Source: Haploplasma axanthum (GTDB lineage Bacteria; Bacillota_I; Bacilli_A; Acholeplasmatales; Acholeplasmataceae). From it: DNA of 64,000 nt. The notes under the pieces are model-generated. The model was given only the letters and a program-made list of their open reading frames with translations. It had not been told where the DNA came from and ran no database searches. The position numbers were made by a program, and so were the translations under genes. This document shows positions 1 to 7,757 of the stretch, in pieces. The stretch covers positions 1,054,001 through 1,118,000 of the forward strand of contig NZ_LR215048.1 in NCBI RefSeq assembly GCF_900660745.1. The letters are read 5' to 3'. How positions within the stretch are numbered: position 1 is the stretch's first letter; the number at the start of each line of letters is the position of its first letter.

Positions 1-174
1 ATAAAAAAAGTTGAACAAGAAAAACTGTTAAAAATTAAAGAGAAGCTTAAAAAAGAAAAAATGAAATTAAAACTTCAAGAACAAAAAAAGCTTGCAAAAG
101 AAAAAGACAAACAAGCAACAATTAATGAAAGAAAAAAAATGAAGTTAGAAGAAAAATATAACCCTAAAGGATAG
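1..174 (+). CDS. Lys/Glu-rich coiled-coil protein, C-terminal fragment
   Basis: The window opens inside a reading frame that stays open for 57 codons and ends at TAG (172-174). The visible part is almost entirely Lys, Glu, Gln and Leu, as expected of a charged helix or coiled coil, and ends in NPKG. No domain can be named from this tail. It lies 8 bases before the signal peptidase start, so the two are probably co-transcribed and this protein may belong to the same secretion locus. That link is inference from position only. Confidence 0.6.
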   Translation: MKKVEQEKLLKIKEKLKKEKMKLKLQEQKKLAKEKDKQATINERKKMKLEEKYNPKG

Positions 175-182
175 TGGTTAAA

Positions 183-758
183 ATGAAAAAAATCTTAAGT
201 TATATATTAAGTGCAATAACATTACTTATTTTAATAATATCAATTATCTTTGTTATTTTAAATATTAAAGGTGTGAAAGATAATACACCAATAAAAATCT
301 TTGGTTACAGATATTCACTTGTGGTTTCTGATTCAATGAATCCAAGTATTCAAAAAGGTGACTATGTAATTTATGAAGAATTTGATGAATATAATCTTAA
401 GGATGTAATAGTTTATCGAAGTAAAACTGATAATAAGTTGATAGTTCATGAAATAGTTGAGGAAACTTCGTTTGGATTTAAAACTAAAGGAAGTAATAAT
501 AAAATAAATGATTTTAATTATGAAGGGTATATTACAAATGATCGTATTCTTGGAAAAGTGGTTAAAGTTACAGCTTTATTAGGCATTGGAAGATTATTTA
601 CTTCCAATAAATCCATGGTTATTATGATTGTTGTTATAGTATCATTTGGAATTATTGTTTGGCAAATAGTTGATATTACGAAAGCTTTAAAAGAAAAAAC
701 AAAAGAAAAATATCAAAAAGAATTAGAAGATTATAAGAAAGAATTGAACGATAAATAA
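183..758 (+). CDS. sipW: Signal peptidase I, ER/SipW type (S26B)
   Basis: A membrane serine peptidase that would remove leaders from exported proteins. I chose ATG 183 (191 aa) because AAAGGA at 166-171 lies 11 bases upstream; the GTG at 174 is too close to it. An N-terminal membrane helix (about residues 5-26) is followed by SDSMNP with nucleophile Ser51. The second conserved position reads IVHEIV with His89, where bacterial LepB enzymes have Lys; this is the ER/SipW signature. A second helix (about 139-162) and a charged tail follow. The next two genes both begin with SipW-type leaders (...FAWFT, ...YAWIS), which makes them the likely substrates. The symbol denotes subfamily, not proven orthology. 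Confidence 0.85.
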   Translation: MKKILSYILSAITLLILIISIIFVILNIKGVKDNTPIKIFGYRYSLVVSDSMNPSIQKGDYVIYEEFDEYNLKDVIVYRSKTDNKLIVHEIVEETSFGFKTKGSNNKINDFNYEGYITNDRILGKVVKVTALLGIGRLFTSNKSMVIMIVVIVSFGIIVWQIVDITKALKEKTKEKYQKELEDYKKELNDK

Positions 759-777
759 AAAAAAGGAGTGAAGACAG

Positions 778-1482
778 ATGCTAAAAAAATTATATATTTC
801 AGTAGTAGTATTATTACTTGCAGTACTAAGTATGACTGTATCTGTCTTTGCTTGGTTTACTGAAGTAAAAAGTAGTTCAGAAGCAAACGGATTAAATGGT
901 AAAATTGATCAAAATGTTCAGTTTGAATTTGATACTGATTATGATATGTTAATTGATACTACAAGATTTGAGGATTTAATTTATGTAACAAGAGAGGACC
1001 TTGCAAAAGGTACCCAAACAACATATAGTGGTTTATCAACAAATATAACAATAACAATCAAGAATAAAGATTTAGAAAAATTTAGAATTTACGTTGGAGC
1101 AAGTATTGCTGCATCACTTAATGCAGGTCCTTATACAGGTATTAGCAATGGTTTATTGTATTTGGTTTATAGTGAAGTTGATGTTGAAAATGCACTAAAT
1201 GCAAACAAAAATGTTGTGGATTACATAATGGAAAGAGAAATTTTTAATTTTGACAGAACAAATATGACGGATAGTCAATATGTTGATGCTGCTATTTCTA
1301 ATCTAAGATCAAGAAATGGAATATTAATTAGTGGAACTAAGACAGAAGAAACGATGTTTATTGCTGCTTGGGGTTACTATGATGGATTAAAAGGATATAC
1401 TTACAACAATGTGGAATTGCAAAAACTATATTATTCTCTAGTTTATCAAGTAACTTTCATGCTTCGTGGAGGGTTAGCATAA
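778..1482 (+). CDS. Exported protein with SipW-type leader (TasA/camelysin-like)
   Basis: A 234-aa protein with an N-terminal KK, a hydrophobic stretch (about residues 6-24) and the segment SVFAWFTE, the cleavage region typical of SipW-dependent leaders. The mature part is about 210 residues, probably beta-rich, with no catalytic motif or C-terminal anchor that I recognise. In Bacillus, SipW processes the matrix fibre protein TasA, and this is the positional equivalent, but sequence likeness beyond the leader is not evident. The ribosome site AAAGGAGTGA precedes ATG 778. It sits 20 bases after the peptidase gene and 1 base before the next exported protein, so one transcript is likely. Confidence 0.7.
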   Translation: MLKKLYISVVVLLLAVLSMTVSVFAWFTEVKSSSEANGLNGKIDQNVQFEFDTDYDMLIDTTRFEDLIYVTREDLAKGTQTTYSGLSTNITITIKNKDLEKFRIYVGASIAASLNAGPYTGISNGLLYLVYSEVDVENALNANKNVVDYIMEREIFNFDRTNMTDSQYVDAAISNLRSRNGILISGTKTEETMFIAAWGYYDGLKGYTYNNVELQKLYYSLVYQVTFMLRGGLA

Positions 1483-1483
1483 T

Positions 1484-3610
1484 ATGATAAAACTTAAAAA
1501 AATAGTAATATTATTATTAGTATTTGCTGCATCTATAGCAACATCAATAGGAGTATATGCATGGATTTCTGTTGGAGCTGAAAAAGAAGTTAGTGAACTA
1601 ATAACTGAACTTGATTCAACGAGAATTTTTGAAGCAAGTATGAATGTTAAAATAAATGACGAAGAAGTTAAATATTCTGATGTATCGCGTTATGATTCAG
1701 TTACACATATGTTTACATTTAATAATGTTGATGAATTAAGAGATGGTTTTAAAGTTAATGTTACAATTGAAGCTAAGAAACAGATTAAAGTCAGATTTAA
1801 AATTGTTGAAGAATGGCATAATAGTAATAATGAAATAATAGAAAATCCTCATTTACTAACATTTAATTCTAGTAATAGTGATTTATACAAAAAAGATAAT
1901 GAAAAATATATTTATTATACGCCAAGCATTGGTTTAGGAAAAATTGTTGAAGATATTGAGATTATTGATAGTGTTACATTTAGTAATACTAATGCAATTA
2001 GTGATAAATTGTATTTTGCAATTATAGTCGATGCAATTCAATATAATTATGAAGATAATTGGGATGCTAATCCAAATGATACATTAGGTAATAAGATTAA
2101 TATTTCAAATGATACTATAGTTTCTATTGATTTAAAGAATATTTTTCAAGTTGGTATTTTACGTGGGATTTTAATTGAATTTATTCAATATGACACTGAT
2201 AAAAATTATCAATTTGTTTATAGTGAAAATAGAAATAACTTCGAAGTCAAATTAAGTGCTGGTAGTTATGATGTTAACGTTTATACACACAAACTTTTTA
2301 CATATGATGTTAAGTATACAAATAATAAAATACTTATAAATATTGAGTATCGTATTGTTGATAACTATATTGGAATTCATAGCTTTATCTTTAGTCCTAA
2401 TATCATTCGTGAATTTAAATTTGATACAGATTATCCTAAAGATATTATTGTTTATACTATAGATGATAATGAAAAAAAGACATATTGGGTTTCGACAAAA
2501 GTAATTTCAAAATACTATAGTCCACATCCTAGTGCTCAAGGTTCAAGTTGGGAAATAATGGGAAAAAGATGGAAGAACGGAAATACAATTGATGCAGGAA
2601 AAGTTGTTTATTATGATAATACTTTTTGGCAATCAACAAGAAATGGTAATACGACAACACCAGGAAGTGTTAATAGTGGATGGATTAGATTAGACTTTAC
2701 GTGGTTTTTGAACAATGAATATAAGATTGGTGATATCATTTTTTATGATAATGGATATTGGTTAGTATTAAAAAATGGAAATTCATGGAAAGAACCTGGA
2801 ACAGAAAATAGTATTTCAAATTTTGCATCACTTGGACATAATTTTAGAAAAAATACAGGTGCAGCATATAAAACAGGGGATATTGTTTTATATGAAGGTA
2901 TTTATTACATGATGAGAAGGGATTATGCAAATAATCCACCAACACCTCATGGTGAGTGGGATGAGTGGGCAGTACTTGATCCGTATTGGGAAATCGAAAG
3001 GGAATATGCTAAAGATCAAATTATAATTTATGAAAATAAAAAATATAAGAGTCTTATAAGTGGTAATAGTCAAAAAAAACCATCTGAAAATCCAACTATT
3101 TGGGAATTGACAAATGAAGATCCAAACATTGATTGGAATCCAAACAAAGTCTATAAAACAAATGACTATGTTCTGTATGAAGGAATAAGTTATGTAGTTA
3201 AAAATGGTTATAGTAATGTGTCTGGTAATTCTAAAAAACCAAACGAATCAGTTTATTGGCGTAATCTATCCGATAATTTTAGTTACTATAATAGCTATAA
3301 AATGAATGACAGATATAGTTTAGTATATTACAATGAAGCATGGTGGAAATGGACTAGTGATAAAACATCGGATGAAGTAAGAAGTGAATTTGATGGTAAG
3401 AATCCAATTCCTGGAGAGATTGTAAATGGCATAAATTATTGGCAAGAAGTAACAATTGTTTGGAAGCCACATAATAGATATAAAAAGGATGACATGGTTA
3501 TTTTTGCTGGACATTTTTGGAGAGCAAAACAAGATATTAATACATATATCCAACCAGGAGATGTATTATACTGGGAACGTTATGATATAGATTGGAATCC
3601 AAATAAATAA
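1484..3610 (+). CDS. Exported repeat protein, SipW-type leader and about seven Trp/Tyr-rich CBM5/12-like modules
   Basis: A 708-aa protein with a KK-hydrophobic leader ending YAWIS. Residues about 30-310 form an unidentified region. From about residue 340 to the end come tandem modules of 45-55 residues sharing a pattern like W-x(5-8)-Y-(K)-x-(G)-D-x-(V/I)-x-(Y/F)-x(3)-(Y/F)-W, for example YKTGDIVLYEGIYY, YKIGDIIFYDNGYW and YKKDDMVIFAGHFW. The pattern resembles small chitin/cellulose-binding modules (CBM5/12). About seven are complete; the last ends DIDWNPNK, matching the first residues of another module (NIDWNPNKVYK), so the array stops at a repeat boundary. GGAGGG near 1467-1472 is the ribosome site. 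A strong terminator follows. A surface carbohydrate-binding or adhesive role is inference. Confidence 0.75.
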   Translation: MIKLKKIVILLLVFAASIATSIGVYAWISVGAEKEVSELITELDSTRIFEASMNVKINDEEVKYSDVSRYDSVTHMFTFNNVDELRDGFKVNVTIEAKKQIKVRFKIVEEWHNSNNEIIENPHLLTFNSSNSDLYKKDNEKYIYYTPSIGLGKIVEDIEIIDSVTFSNTNAISDKLYFAIIVDAIQYNYEDNWDANPNDTLGNKINISNDTIVSIDLKNIFQVGILRGILIEFIQYDTDKNYQFVYSENRNNFEVKLSAGSYDVNVYTHKLFTYDVKYTNNKILINIEYRIVDNYIGIHSFIFSPNIIREFKFDTDYPKDIIVYTIDDNEKKTYWVSTKVISKYYSPHPSAQGSSWEIMGKRWKNGNTIDAGKVVYYDNTFWQSTRNGNTTTPGSVNSGWIRLDFTWFLNNEYKIGDIIFYDNGYWLVLKNGNSWKEPGTENSISNFASLGHNFRKNTGAAYKTGDIVLYEGIYYMMRRDYANNPPTPHGEWDEWAVLDPYWEIEREYAKDQIIIYENKKYKSLISGNSQKKPSENPTIWELTNEDPNIDWNPNKVYKTNDYVLYEGISYVVKNGYSNVSGNSKKPNESVYWRNLSDNFSYYNSYKMNDRYSLVYYNEAWWKWTSDKTSDEVRSEFDGKNPIPGEIVNGINYWQEVTIVWKPHNRYKKDDMVIFAGHFWRAKQDINTYIQPGDVLYWERYDIDWNPNK

Positions 3611-3615
3611 AAAAT

Positions 3616-3672
3616 AAGTGTATTTTAAATTGACTATTTATAACTGTGTCGATTTAAAAACACTTTTTTTCT
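3616..3672 (+). terminator. Rho-independent terminator after the exported-protein genes
   Basis: AAGTGT-A-TTTTAAATTGAC (3616-3634) pairs with GTCGATTTAAAA-ACACTT (3648-3665), leaving one bulged A and one G-T pair, around a 13-base loop. A T-run follows directly. It ends the SipW-locus transcript. Confidence 0.85.
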
Positions 3673-3699
3673 TTTTTACCTTCAAATTTTGATAAAAAA

Positions 3700-3729
3700 A
3701 TGACTTTTTATAACTAGTTTTGGTATAAT
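3700..3729 (+). promoter_or_regulatory. Promoter of the diguanylate cyclase gene
   Basis: A perfect -10 TATAAT (3724-3729) has an extended-10 TGG just before it. A weak -35 ATGACT (3700-3705) stands 18 bases upstream. It lies between the terminator and ATG 3764. Confidence 0.65.
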
Positions 3730-3763
3730 AAATATCGAACAATATCAATATGAGGTTATTTGT

Positions 3764-5323
3764 ATGACACTTGAAGGAATGCTAATTACAGTTTTAATTG
3801 CTTTAATCAATTTTTCGTTCATCGGGATATTACTATTTATTAATTTAAAAAACCCTAATAGGTATGACGGACTAAGAAGTTGGATTAACTCAAATTTTAT
3901 TAGAATTACAGGAAGTATTTTAATTGCTACATCTGAATATATTAAAGAGAATACAATAAAAACAATTGTATCTTTTTTAGGATATTTCTTGTTAGTTTCA
4001 AGTCTAATATTAGTCAACAAAAGTATCTATAAATTAGTTGATAAAAAATCAAATATAATTTGGGAGAGACCAGTAAATATTATCTTTTTAGTTTTATTAA
4101 TTCTTTTTGGTATAGTAATAAAAAACGATTTATTTTTTACTTTAGTAATCTTAATTGCTCAAGCATTCTACACATTGTGGCAAATAATAATTGTTAATAC
4201 TAATAGAACAGCAGATGATCGAAATTCTTGGCTTTCGTTTACAATTCTACAGACAATGGCAATTATTGTTTTTATTTGTTATGTTTTATTTGAATTACTT
4301 TTTAATGAGTTTAATATTACAAATTTTACTGGGAATCATAAAGGACAAAATATAATTATTAAATCATTAGTAATCATGTCGACATTAAATTCAATTGGAT
4401 TATTAACTAGAATAAGTAATGTAGCACCAAAGTATGTCGATTCTGAAAATAAACTATTTAGGACTGTAATTAATTTAACATCGAATATGATTGTGGTTTA
4501 TGATAAAGAAACTAAAGTAATTAATTATGTTAATCCACACTTCACTAAAAAGTTTAAGTATCGTAATTTTGAATTGTTATCTAAAAAAAGATTTGATGAA
4601 TTATTTGTTACAAAAGATGAGTACTTTAAACTTAAAGAAGAGTATTATAAGGGTTCAAATTTAATTGAATATAAAACAAAAATGTTGACACGTGATAATA
4701 AAATAATCAAATGTTTAATATCAATTTCATTAATTCCATTTAATGATACTGAATCATACTTAGCAAGTATTGTCGATATAACAAATACAATTAGTCAAAC
4801 AGAAAAATATGAGTTTTTAGCTAGTTATGATGAATTAACTAATCTTCCTAATAGAAGAGTTTTATATGAAGTATTTAAGAAGAAAAAAGATGCGTTTAAA
4901 TCATTTATTTTAATTATTCTTGATATTGATAATTTTAAAGAAATAAATGACCAATACGGACATAATATAGGCGATGAAGTTTTAAAAATATTAGGGCCTA
5001 AACTTGATTATATTAATGATGATAATGATTTAGTTGCTCGTTATGGTGGAGATGAATTTATATTTTTAATTGATTTAAATAATAATCAGACTTTTGATGA
5101 AATAATTAATAAACTTTTAGAAGTATTTAAAGAACCAGTAATAGTTAATAATGAAAGAATAAAAATTGATATATCTTTAGGTGTTGCGGAGTATCCAATT
5201 GATGATGATGGATTTGAAGGATTATTAGAAAAAGCAGATATAGCACTTTATAGAGCAAAAAAATATGATGGGGATAAAGTTGTTGTCTATAATGAAAAAG
5301 ATGAAATTGAAACATTAATATAA
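3764..5323 (+). CDS. Membrane PAS-GGDEF diguanylate cyclase
   Basis: This 519-aa protein would make cyclic di-GMP from two GTP. Residues 1 to about 225 hold several hydrophobic segments (about 5-7 helices) forming a membrane sensor. Residues about 230-335 look like a PAS domain (NMIVVYDKETKVINYVNPHF). The GGDEF domain starts near 345 with DELTNLPNRR, has the metal/substrate motif LDIDNFKEIND, and an intact GGDEF signature at 428-432 (RYGGDEF). No RxxD inhibitory site is visible before GGDEF (the residues there are NDDNDLVA), so product inhibition at an I-site is unlikely. It has its own promoter and terminator and follows the exported-protein locus. A matrix-control role is only suggested by position. 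Confidence 0.9.
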   Translation: MTLEGMLITVLIALINFSFIGILLFINLKNPNRYDGLRSWINSNFIRITGSILIATSEYIKENTIKTIVSFLGYFLLVSSLILVNKSIYKLVDKKSNIIWERPVNIIFLVLLILFGIVIKNDLFFTLVILIAQAFYTLWQIIIVNTNRTADDRNSWLSFTILQTMAIIVFICYVLFELLFNEFNITNFTGNHKGQNIIIKSLVIMSTLNSIGLLTRISNVAPKYVDSENKLFRTVINLTSNMIVVYDKETKVINYVNPHFTKKFKYRNFELLSKKRFDELFVTKDEYFKLKEEYYKGSNLIEYKTKMLTRDNKIIKCLISISLIPFNDTESYLASIVDITNTISQTEKYEFLASYDELTNLPNRRVLYEVFKKKKDAFKSFILIILDIDNFKEINDQYGHNIGDEVLKILGPKLDYINDDNDLVARYGGDEFIFLIDLNNNQTFDEIINKLLEVFKEPVIVNNERIKIDISLGVAEYPIDDDGFEGLLEKADIALYRAKKYDGDKVVVYNEKDEIETLI

Positions 5324-5364
5324 AAAAGTACTGCGAGATATAAAGATATTTTTGCAGTACTTTT
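5324..5364 (+). terminator. Terminator of the diguanylate cyclase gene
   Basis: AAAAGTACTGC (5324-5334) pairs perfectly with GCAGTACTTTT (5354-5364), an 11-bp stem immediately after the stop codon. Confidence 0.85.
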
Positions 5365-5471
5365 ATATATGTAGTATTAAAAAAGATAAATGGCAAACAA
5401 AACATCTGATTTATTAATAGATAAAGAAATATATATATAAAGTTTTAAATGAAAAGTTTGTTATTTTATAT

Positions 5472-6710
5472 TTAATCATTTATCTCTTGATTAGAAACTA
5501 GCGCATATAACTCATTTGATTTATCTAAAGCAATCTTTGCAAATATTGGACCTGTTGATTCATAGATTAAAATACTAAATAAAATAATTGTTGTAATAGG
5601 AGTTGCTAAAGTTGTTGGTAAATACATATTAACTAATAAACTTAAGCCTATCGATATACCACCTTGAGGAAGTAGCGCAAATCCAAGATATTTTTTTACA
5701 TTTGACTCAGCATTTGATATAACAGCACCAACATGTGAACCGGTGATTTTTCCTAATGCTCTAGCAATAATGTAAACAACACCTATTAATCCAACAGTTT
5801 TTAAAATATCAAGTTTCAGTGTAGCACCAGCTATCGTAAAGAAAAGGATATAAAATATAGGTACAAAATCGTTGATAGTTTTAAAAGATCTATTTGCAGT
5901 ATCTTTTCTAAGGTTTGCTAAAGTAGTACCAATCATGATATTTACTAATAAAGGTGAAAGATTCAAAAGTTTTGATACACCTAAACCAACAAGAATAAAG
6001 AAAATTGTTTTTACTTGTATATTGTCTTTAGGATCAACTTTTTTACTTAAAATTGATAATAATATTCCAAGCAATAATCCAATGAGTAAAGAACCAAAAA
6101 CTTCAATTAATGGACCTTTTAAAATATTCCATGCAGTTAGTTTTAATGCATTGTTTGGATCAATTGGAACTAAGATTCTTGCAATAGGTAAAACAATTCC
6201 AAAAACAATAATACCTAGAACATCATCAAGTGCAGCAACAGGCAAAATACTCCTCGTAACTGGACCATCTGAACGAAACTGCTTAATCACAAGAATTGTA
6301 GCGGCAGGTGCTGTTGCAGCTGACATTGAACCTAATATTAGACTGAAAACTAATCTTTCTTTGTTTGTGAAGGTAGGAAATGCAAAAGGTGTCATTAGAT
6401 ACATTGCAAGTGAAACAATTAAAACTGCACCTAGGACTTCCCAAAAAGTTATAGTTAGAATTCTTTTTCCACTCTTTTTTAAAGATGAAAATACAAATTC
6501 ACTACCAATACCGAATGCTATAAACGATAATGTTATTTCACTTATAGTATCAAAAACGGGTAAATGATTTGTTAAGTTAATTGGAAAAAAGCCAATTATT
6601 ACTCCGGCAATTAAATAACCAGATACTGTTGGAAGTTTGACTTTTTCAGCAAGCTTACCGATTAAATATCCAAAACCAATAAATAATGAAAGAATTAAAA
6701 TGATGTTCAA
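5472..6710 (-). CDS. Cation:proton antiporter (CPA2 / Kef type), membrane domain only
   Basis: A 412-aa protein of roughly 12 hydrophobic helices with the family features of CPA2 exchangers: an N-terminal KLPTVSGYLIAGVIIG segment, the APAAT stretch, and ALDDVLG with the paired acidic residues thought to bind the ion. It starts at TTG (6710-6708); AAGGAGG lies 8 bases upstream and no ATG is available. It ends just after the membrane region, with no TrkA-N/RCK domain, so any nucleotide-gating subunit would be separate. A c-di-AMP riboswitch precedes it, which fits K+ or Na+ homeostasis because c-di-AMP lowers cellular K+ transport in Firmicutes. The substrate ion is not determinable here. Confidence 0.88.
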   Translation of the reverse strand: MNIILILSLFIGFGYLIGKLAEKVKLPTVSGYLIAGVIIGFFPINLTNHLPVFDTISEITLSFIAFGIGSEFVFSSLKKSGKRILTITFWEVLGAVLIVSLAMYLMTPFAFPTFTNKERLVFSLILGSMSAATAPAATILVIKQFRSDGPVTRSILPVAALDDVLGIIVFGIVLPIARILVPIDPNNALKLTAWNILKGPLIEVFGSLLIGLLLGILLSILSKKVDPKDNIQVKTIFFILVGLGVSKLLNLSPLLVNIMIGTTLANLRKDTANRSFKTINDFVPIFYILFFTIAGATLKLDILKTVGLIGVVYIIARALGKITGSHVGAVISNAESNVKKYLGFALLPQGGISIGLSLLVNMYLPTTLATPITTIILFSILIYESTGPIFAKIALDKSNELYALVSNQEIND

Positions 6711-6730
6711 TTAAATGACCTCCTTTAAAT

Positions 6731-6755
6731 AAAAAAACGCACAAAAAATGTACGC
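6731..6755 (-). terminator. Expression-platform terminator of the c-di-AMP riboswitch
   Basis: Read on the minus strand, GCGTAC and GTGCGT pair around an A/T-only loop, and seven T's follow. The left arm joins the riboswitch 3' end (CCAGGCGTAC), so ligand-dependent termination before the antiporter's AAGGAGG is plausible. Confidence 0.7.
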
Positions 6756-6868
6756 CTGGATAAATCCTATGAGGTTAGCTGTCGGGTTAGGGATTCCAAG
6801 TTTCCCTTCAATTGATTCACCCCAAATATGTTGGTTCCCCCACTCGGTTGATTCGGATATTTCTACTT
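6750..6868 (-). promoter_or_regulatory. Cyclic di-AMP riboswitch (ydaO/yuaA type)
   Basis: On the minus strand the leader contains the conserved blocks of the ydaO motif in order: ATCCGAATC, GTGGGGGAACC, TTGGGGTGAATC, AAGGGAAACTTGG, then ATCCCTAACCCGACAGC followed by TAACCTCATAGGAT. These match the family consensus I remember closely. It lies between a promoter (6871-6898) and the antiporter gene, with a terminator at its 3' end. Binding of c-di-AMP normally turns such genes off. A covariance-model score would settle the exact edges. Confidence 0.9.
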
Positions 6869-6870
6869 TA

Positions 6871-6898
6871 ATAATAGCATATAAAAAATATAATACAA
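6871..6898 (-). promoter_or_regulatory. Promoter of the riboswitch-antiporter transcript
   Basis: On the minus strand, TTGTAT (6898-6893), a 16-base spacer and TATTAT (6876-6871), with TGC forming an extended -10. The riboswitch starts a few bases downstream. Confidence 0.65.
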
Positions 6899-6972
6899 GG
6901 CTTTAAATGCTCATAAATCTTAAAATGATTTTTAAATGTAGTTAATATGCAAAAACAGTAGTGAGAGTATGA

Positions 6973-7641
6973 TTATTTTAGGGATTTTTTAACCTTGTTA
7001 AGTTTTTCTTTTATTATATTTAATACTTCATTACGGTCTTCAAGACTATTAACAACATCATACTTATCCATATCAATAGTAATAACATCACTAGCTTTAT
7101 AAAAATTCTTTAACCAGTCACTATAACCATTCCATAATGTTTTATAATATGAAACAAGTTCAGGATCTAATTCAAATTCACGTCCACGGCTATTAATACG
7201 TTTTAAGACAGTTTCAAATGAACCAGTTAGATAAACCATCAAATCTGGAGCTTTTTGAGGTATTTCTTCAATTTCAGCCATCATATTATCTAAAAGTTTT
7301 TTATAAATTGAAAACTCTAAATCATTCATTCGACCTAAATCATAATTGATTTTAGCGAAATACCAATCTTCATATATTGATCTATCAATGACACTAAATC
7401 CTTTTTTTGAATTGTTTGCTGCATCTTTAATAGTTTCAAAACGACTATTTAAAAAATAAAGTTGAAGTAAAAATGGATATCTTTTTTCTTCAATTTCTTT
7501 TGGTGTAGCTGTATAATAAAGGGGTAAAATTGGGTTGTCATTAACACTTTCATAATACATTTTAGCATCTAAATCTTTTGCTAGAAACTCACCGAGACTT
7601 GTTTTCCCAAGTCCAATCATCCCACCGATAACAATTAACAT
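6973..7641 (-). CDS. Deoxynucleoside kinase (dAdo/dGuo kinase family)
   Basis: Salvage kinase that phosphorylates deoxynucleosides with ATP. I start it at ATG 7641 (222 aa): the P-loop GGMIGLGKTS then lies at residues 6-15 as usual, AGAGGAA precedes it, and the longer frame would run into the promoter. Other family features are the acidic E-S-V-N-D-N-P segment after strand 2, DRSIYED (the E/DRS motif), and the Arg-rich lid RINSRGREFE. The length matches bacterial dAK/dGK. It is a single gene with its own promoter (7673-7701), divergent from the lipase gene. Base specificity cannot be told from sequence alone. Confidence 0.87.
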   Translation of the reverse strand: MLIVIGGMIGLGKTSLGEFLAKDLDAKMYYESVNDNPILPLYYTATPKEIEEKRYPFLLQLYFLNSRFETIKDAANNSKKGFSVIDRSIYEDWYFAKINYDLGRMNDLEFSIYKKLLDNMMAEIEEIPQKAPDLMVYLTGSFETVLKRINSRGREFELDPELVSYYKTLWNGYSDWLKNFYKASDVITIDMDKYDVVNSLEDRNEVLNIIKEKLNKVKKSLK

Positions 7642-7672
7642 AATATTCCTCTTCTCTATAATTACTATTCTA

Positions 7673-7701
7673 ATTTTAGCGAAGAGATACTGAATTGTCA
7701 A
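7673..7701 (-). promoter_or_regulatory. Promoter of the deoxynucleoside kinase gene
   Basis: On the minus strand, a perfect -35 TTGACA (7701-7696), a 17-base spacer and TAAAAT (7678-7673). This is among the closest matches to the sigma-A consensus in the window. Confidence 0.8.
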
Positions 7702-7723
7702 TTCATTTATAACAACAATCTTA

Positions 7724-7732
7724 TGCTATAAT
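7724..7732 (+). promoter_or_regulatory. Extended -10 promoter of the lipase-phosphatase pair
   Basis: TGCTATAAT at 7724-7732 is a full extended -10. No good -35 is present, and the -35 zone abuts the kinase promoter's TTGACA. ATG 7758 follows 25 bases on. Confidence 0.6.
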
Positions 7733-7757
7733 TATAAATATAAAGGAGTGACTAAAA

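Noticed and set aside
2888-3553. Minus-strand open frames inside the repeat protein gene
   Set aside because: They lie opposite a well-supported coding frame, lack ribosome sites and encode no recognisable motif.
5872-6567. Plus-strand open frame opposite the antiporter gene
   Set aside because: It is the complement of the antiporter's hydrophobic coding sequence and has no ribosome site or family likeness.
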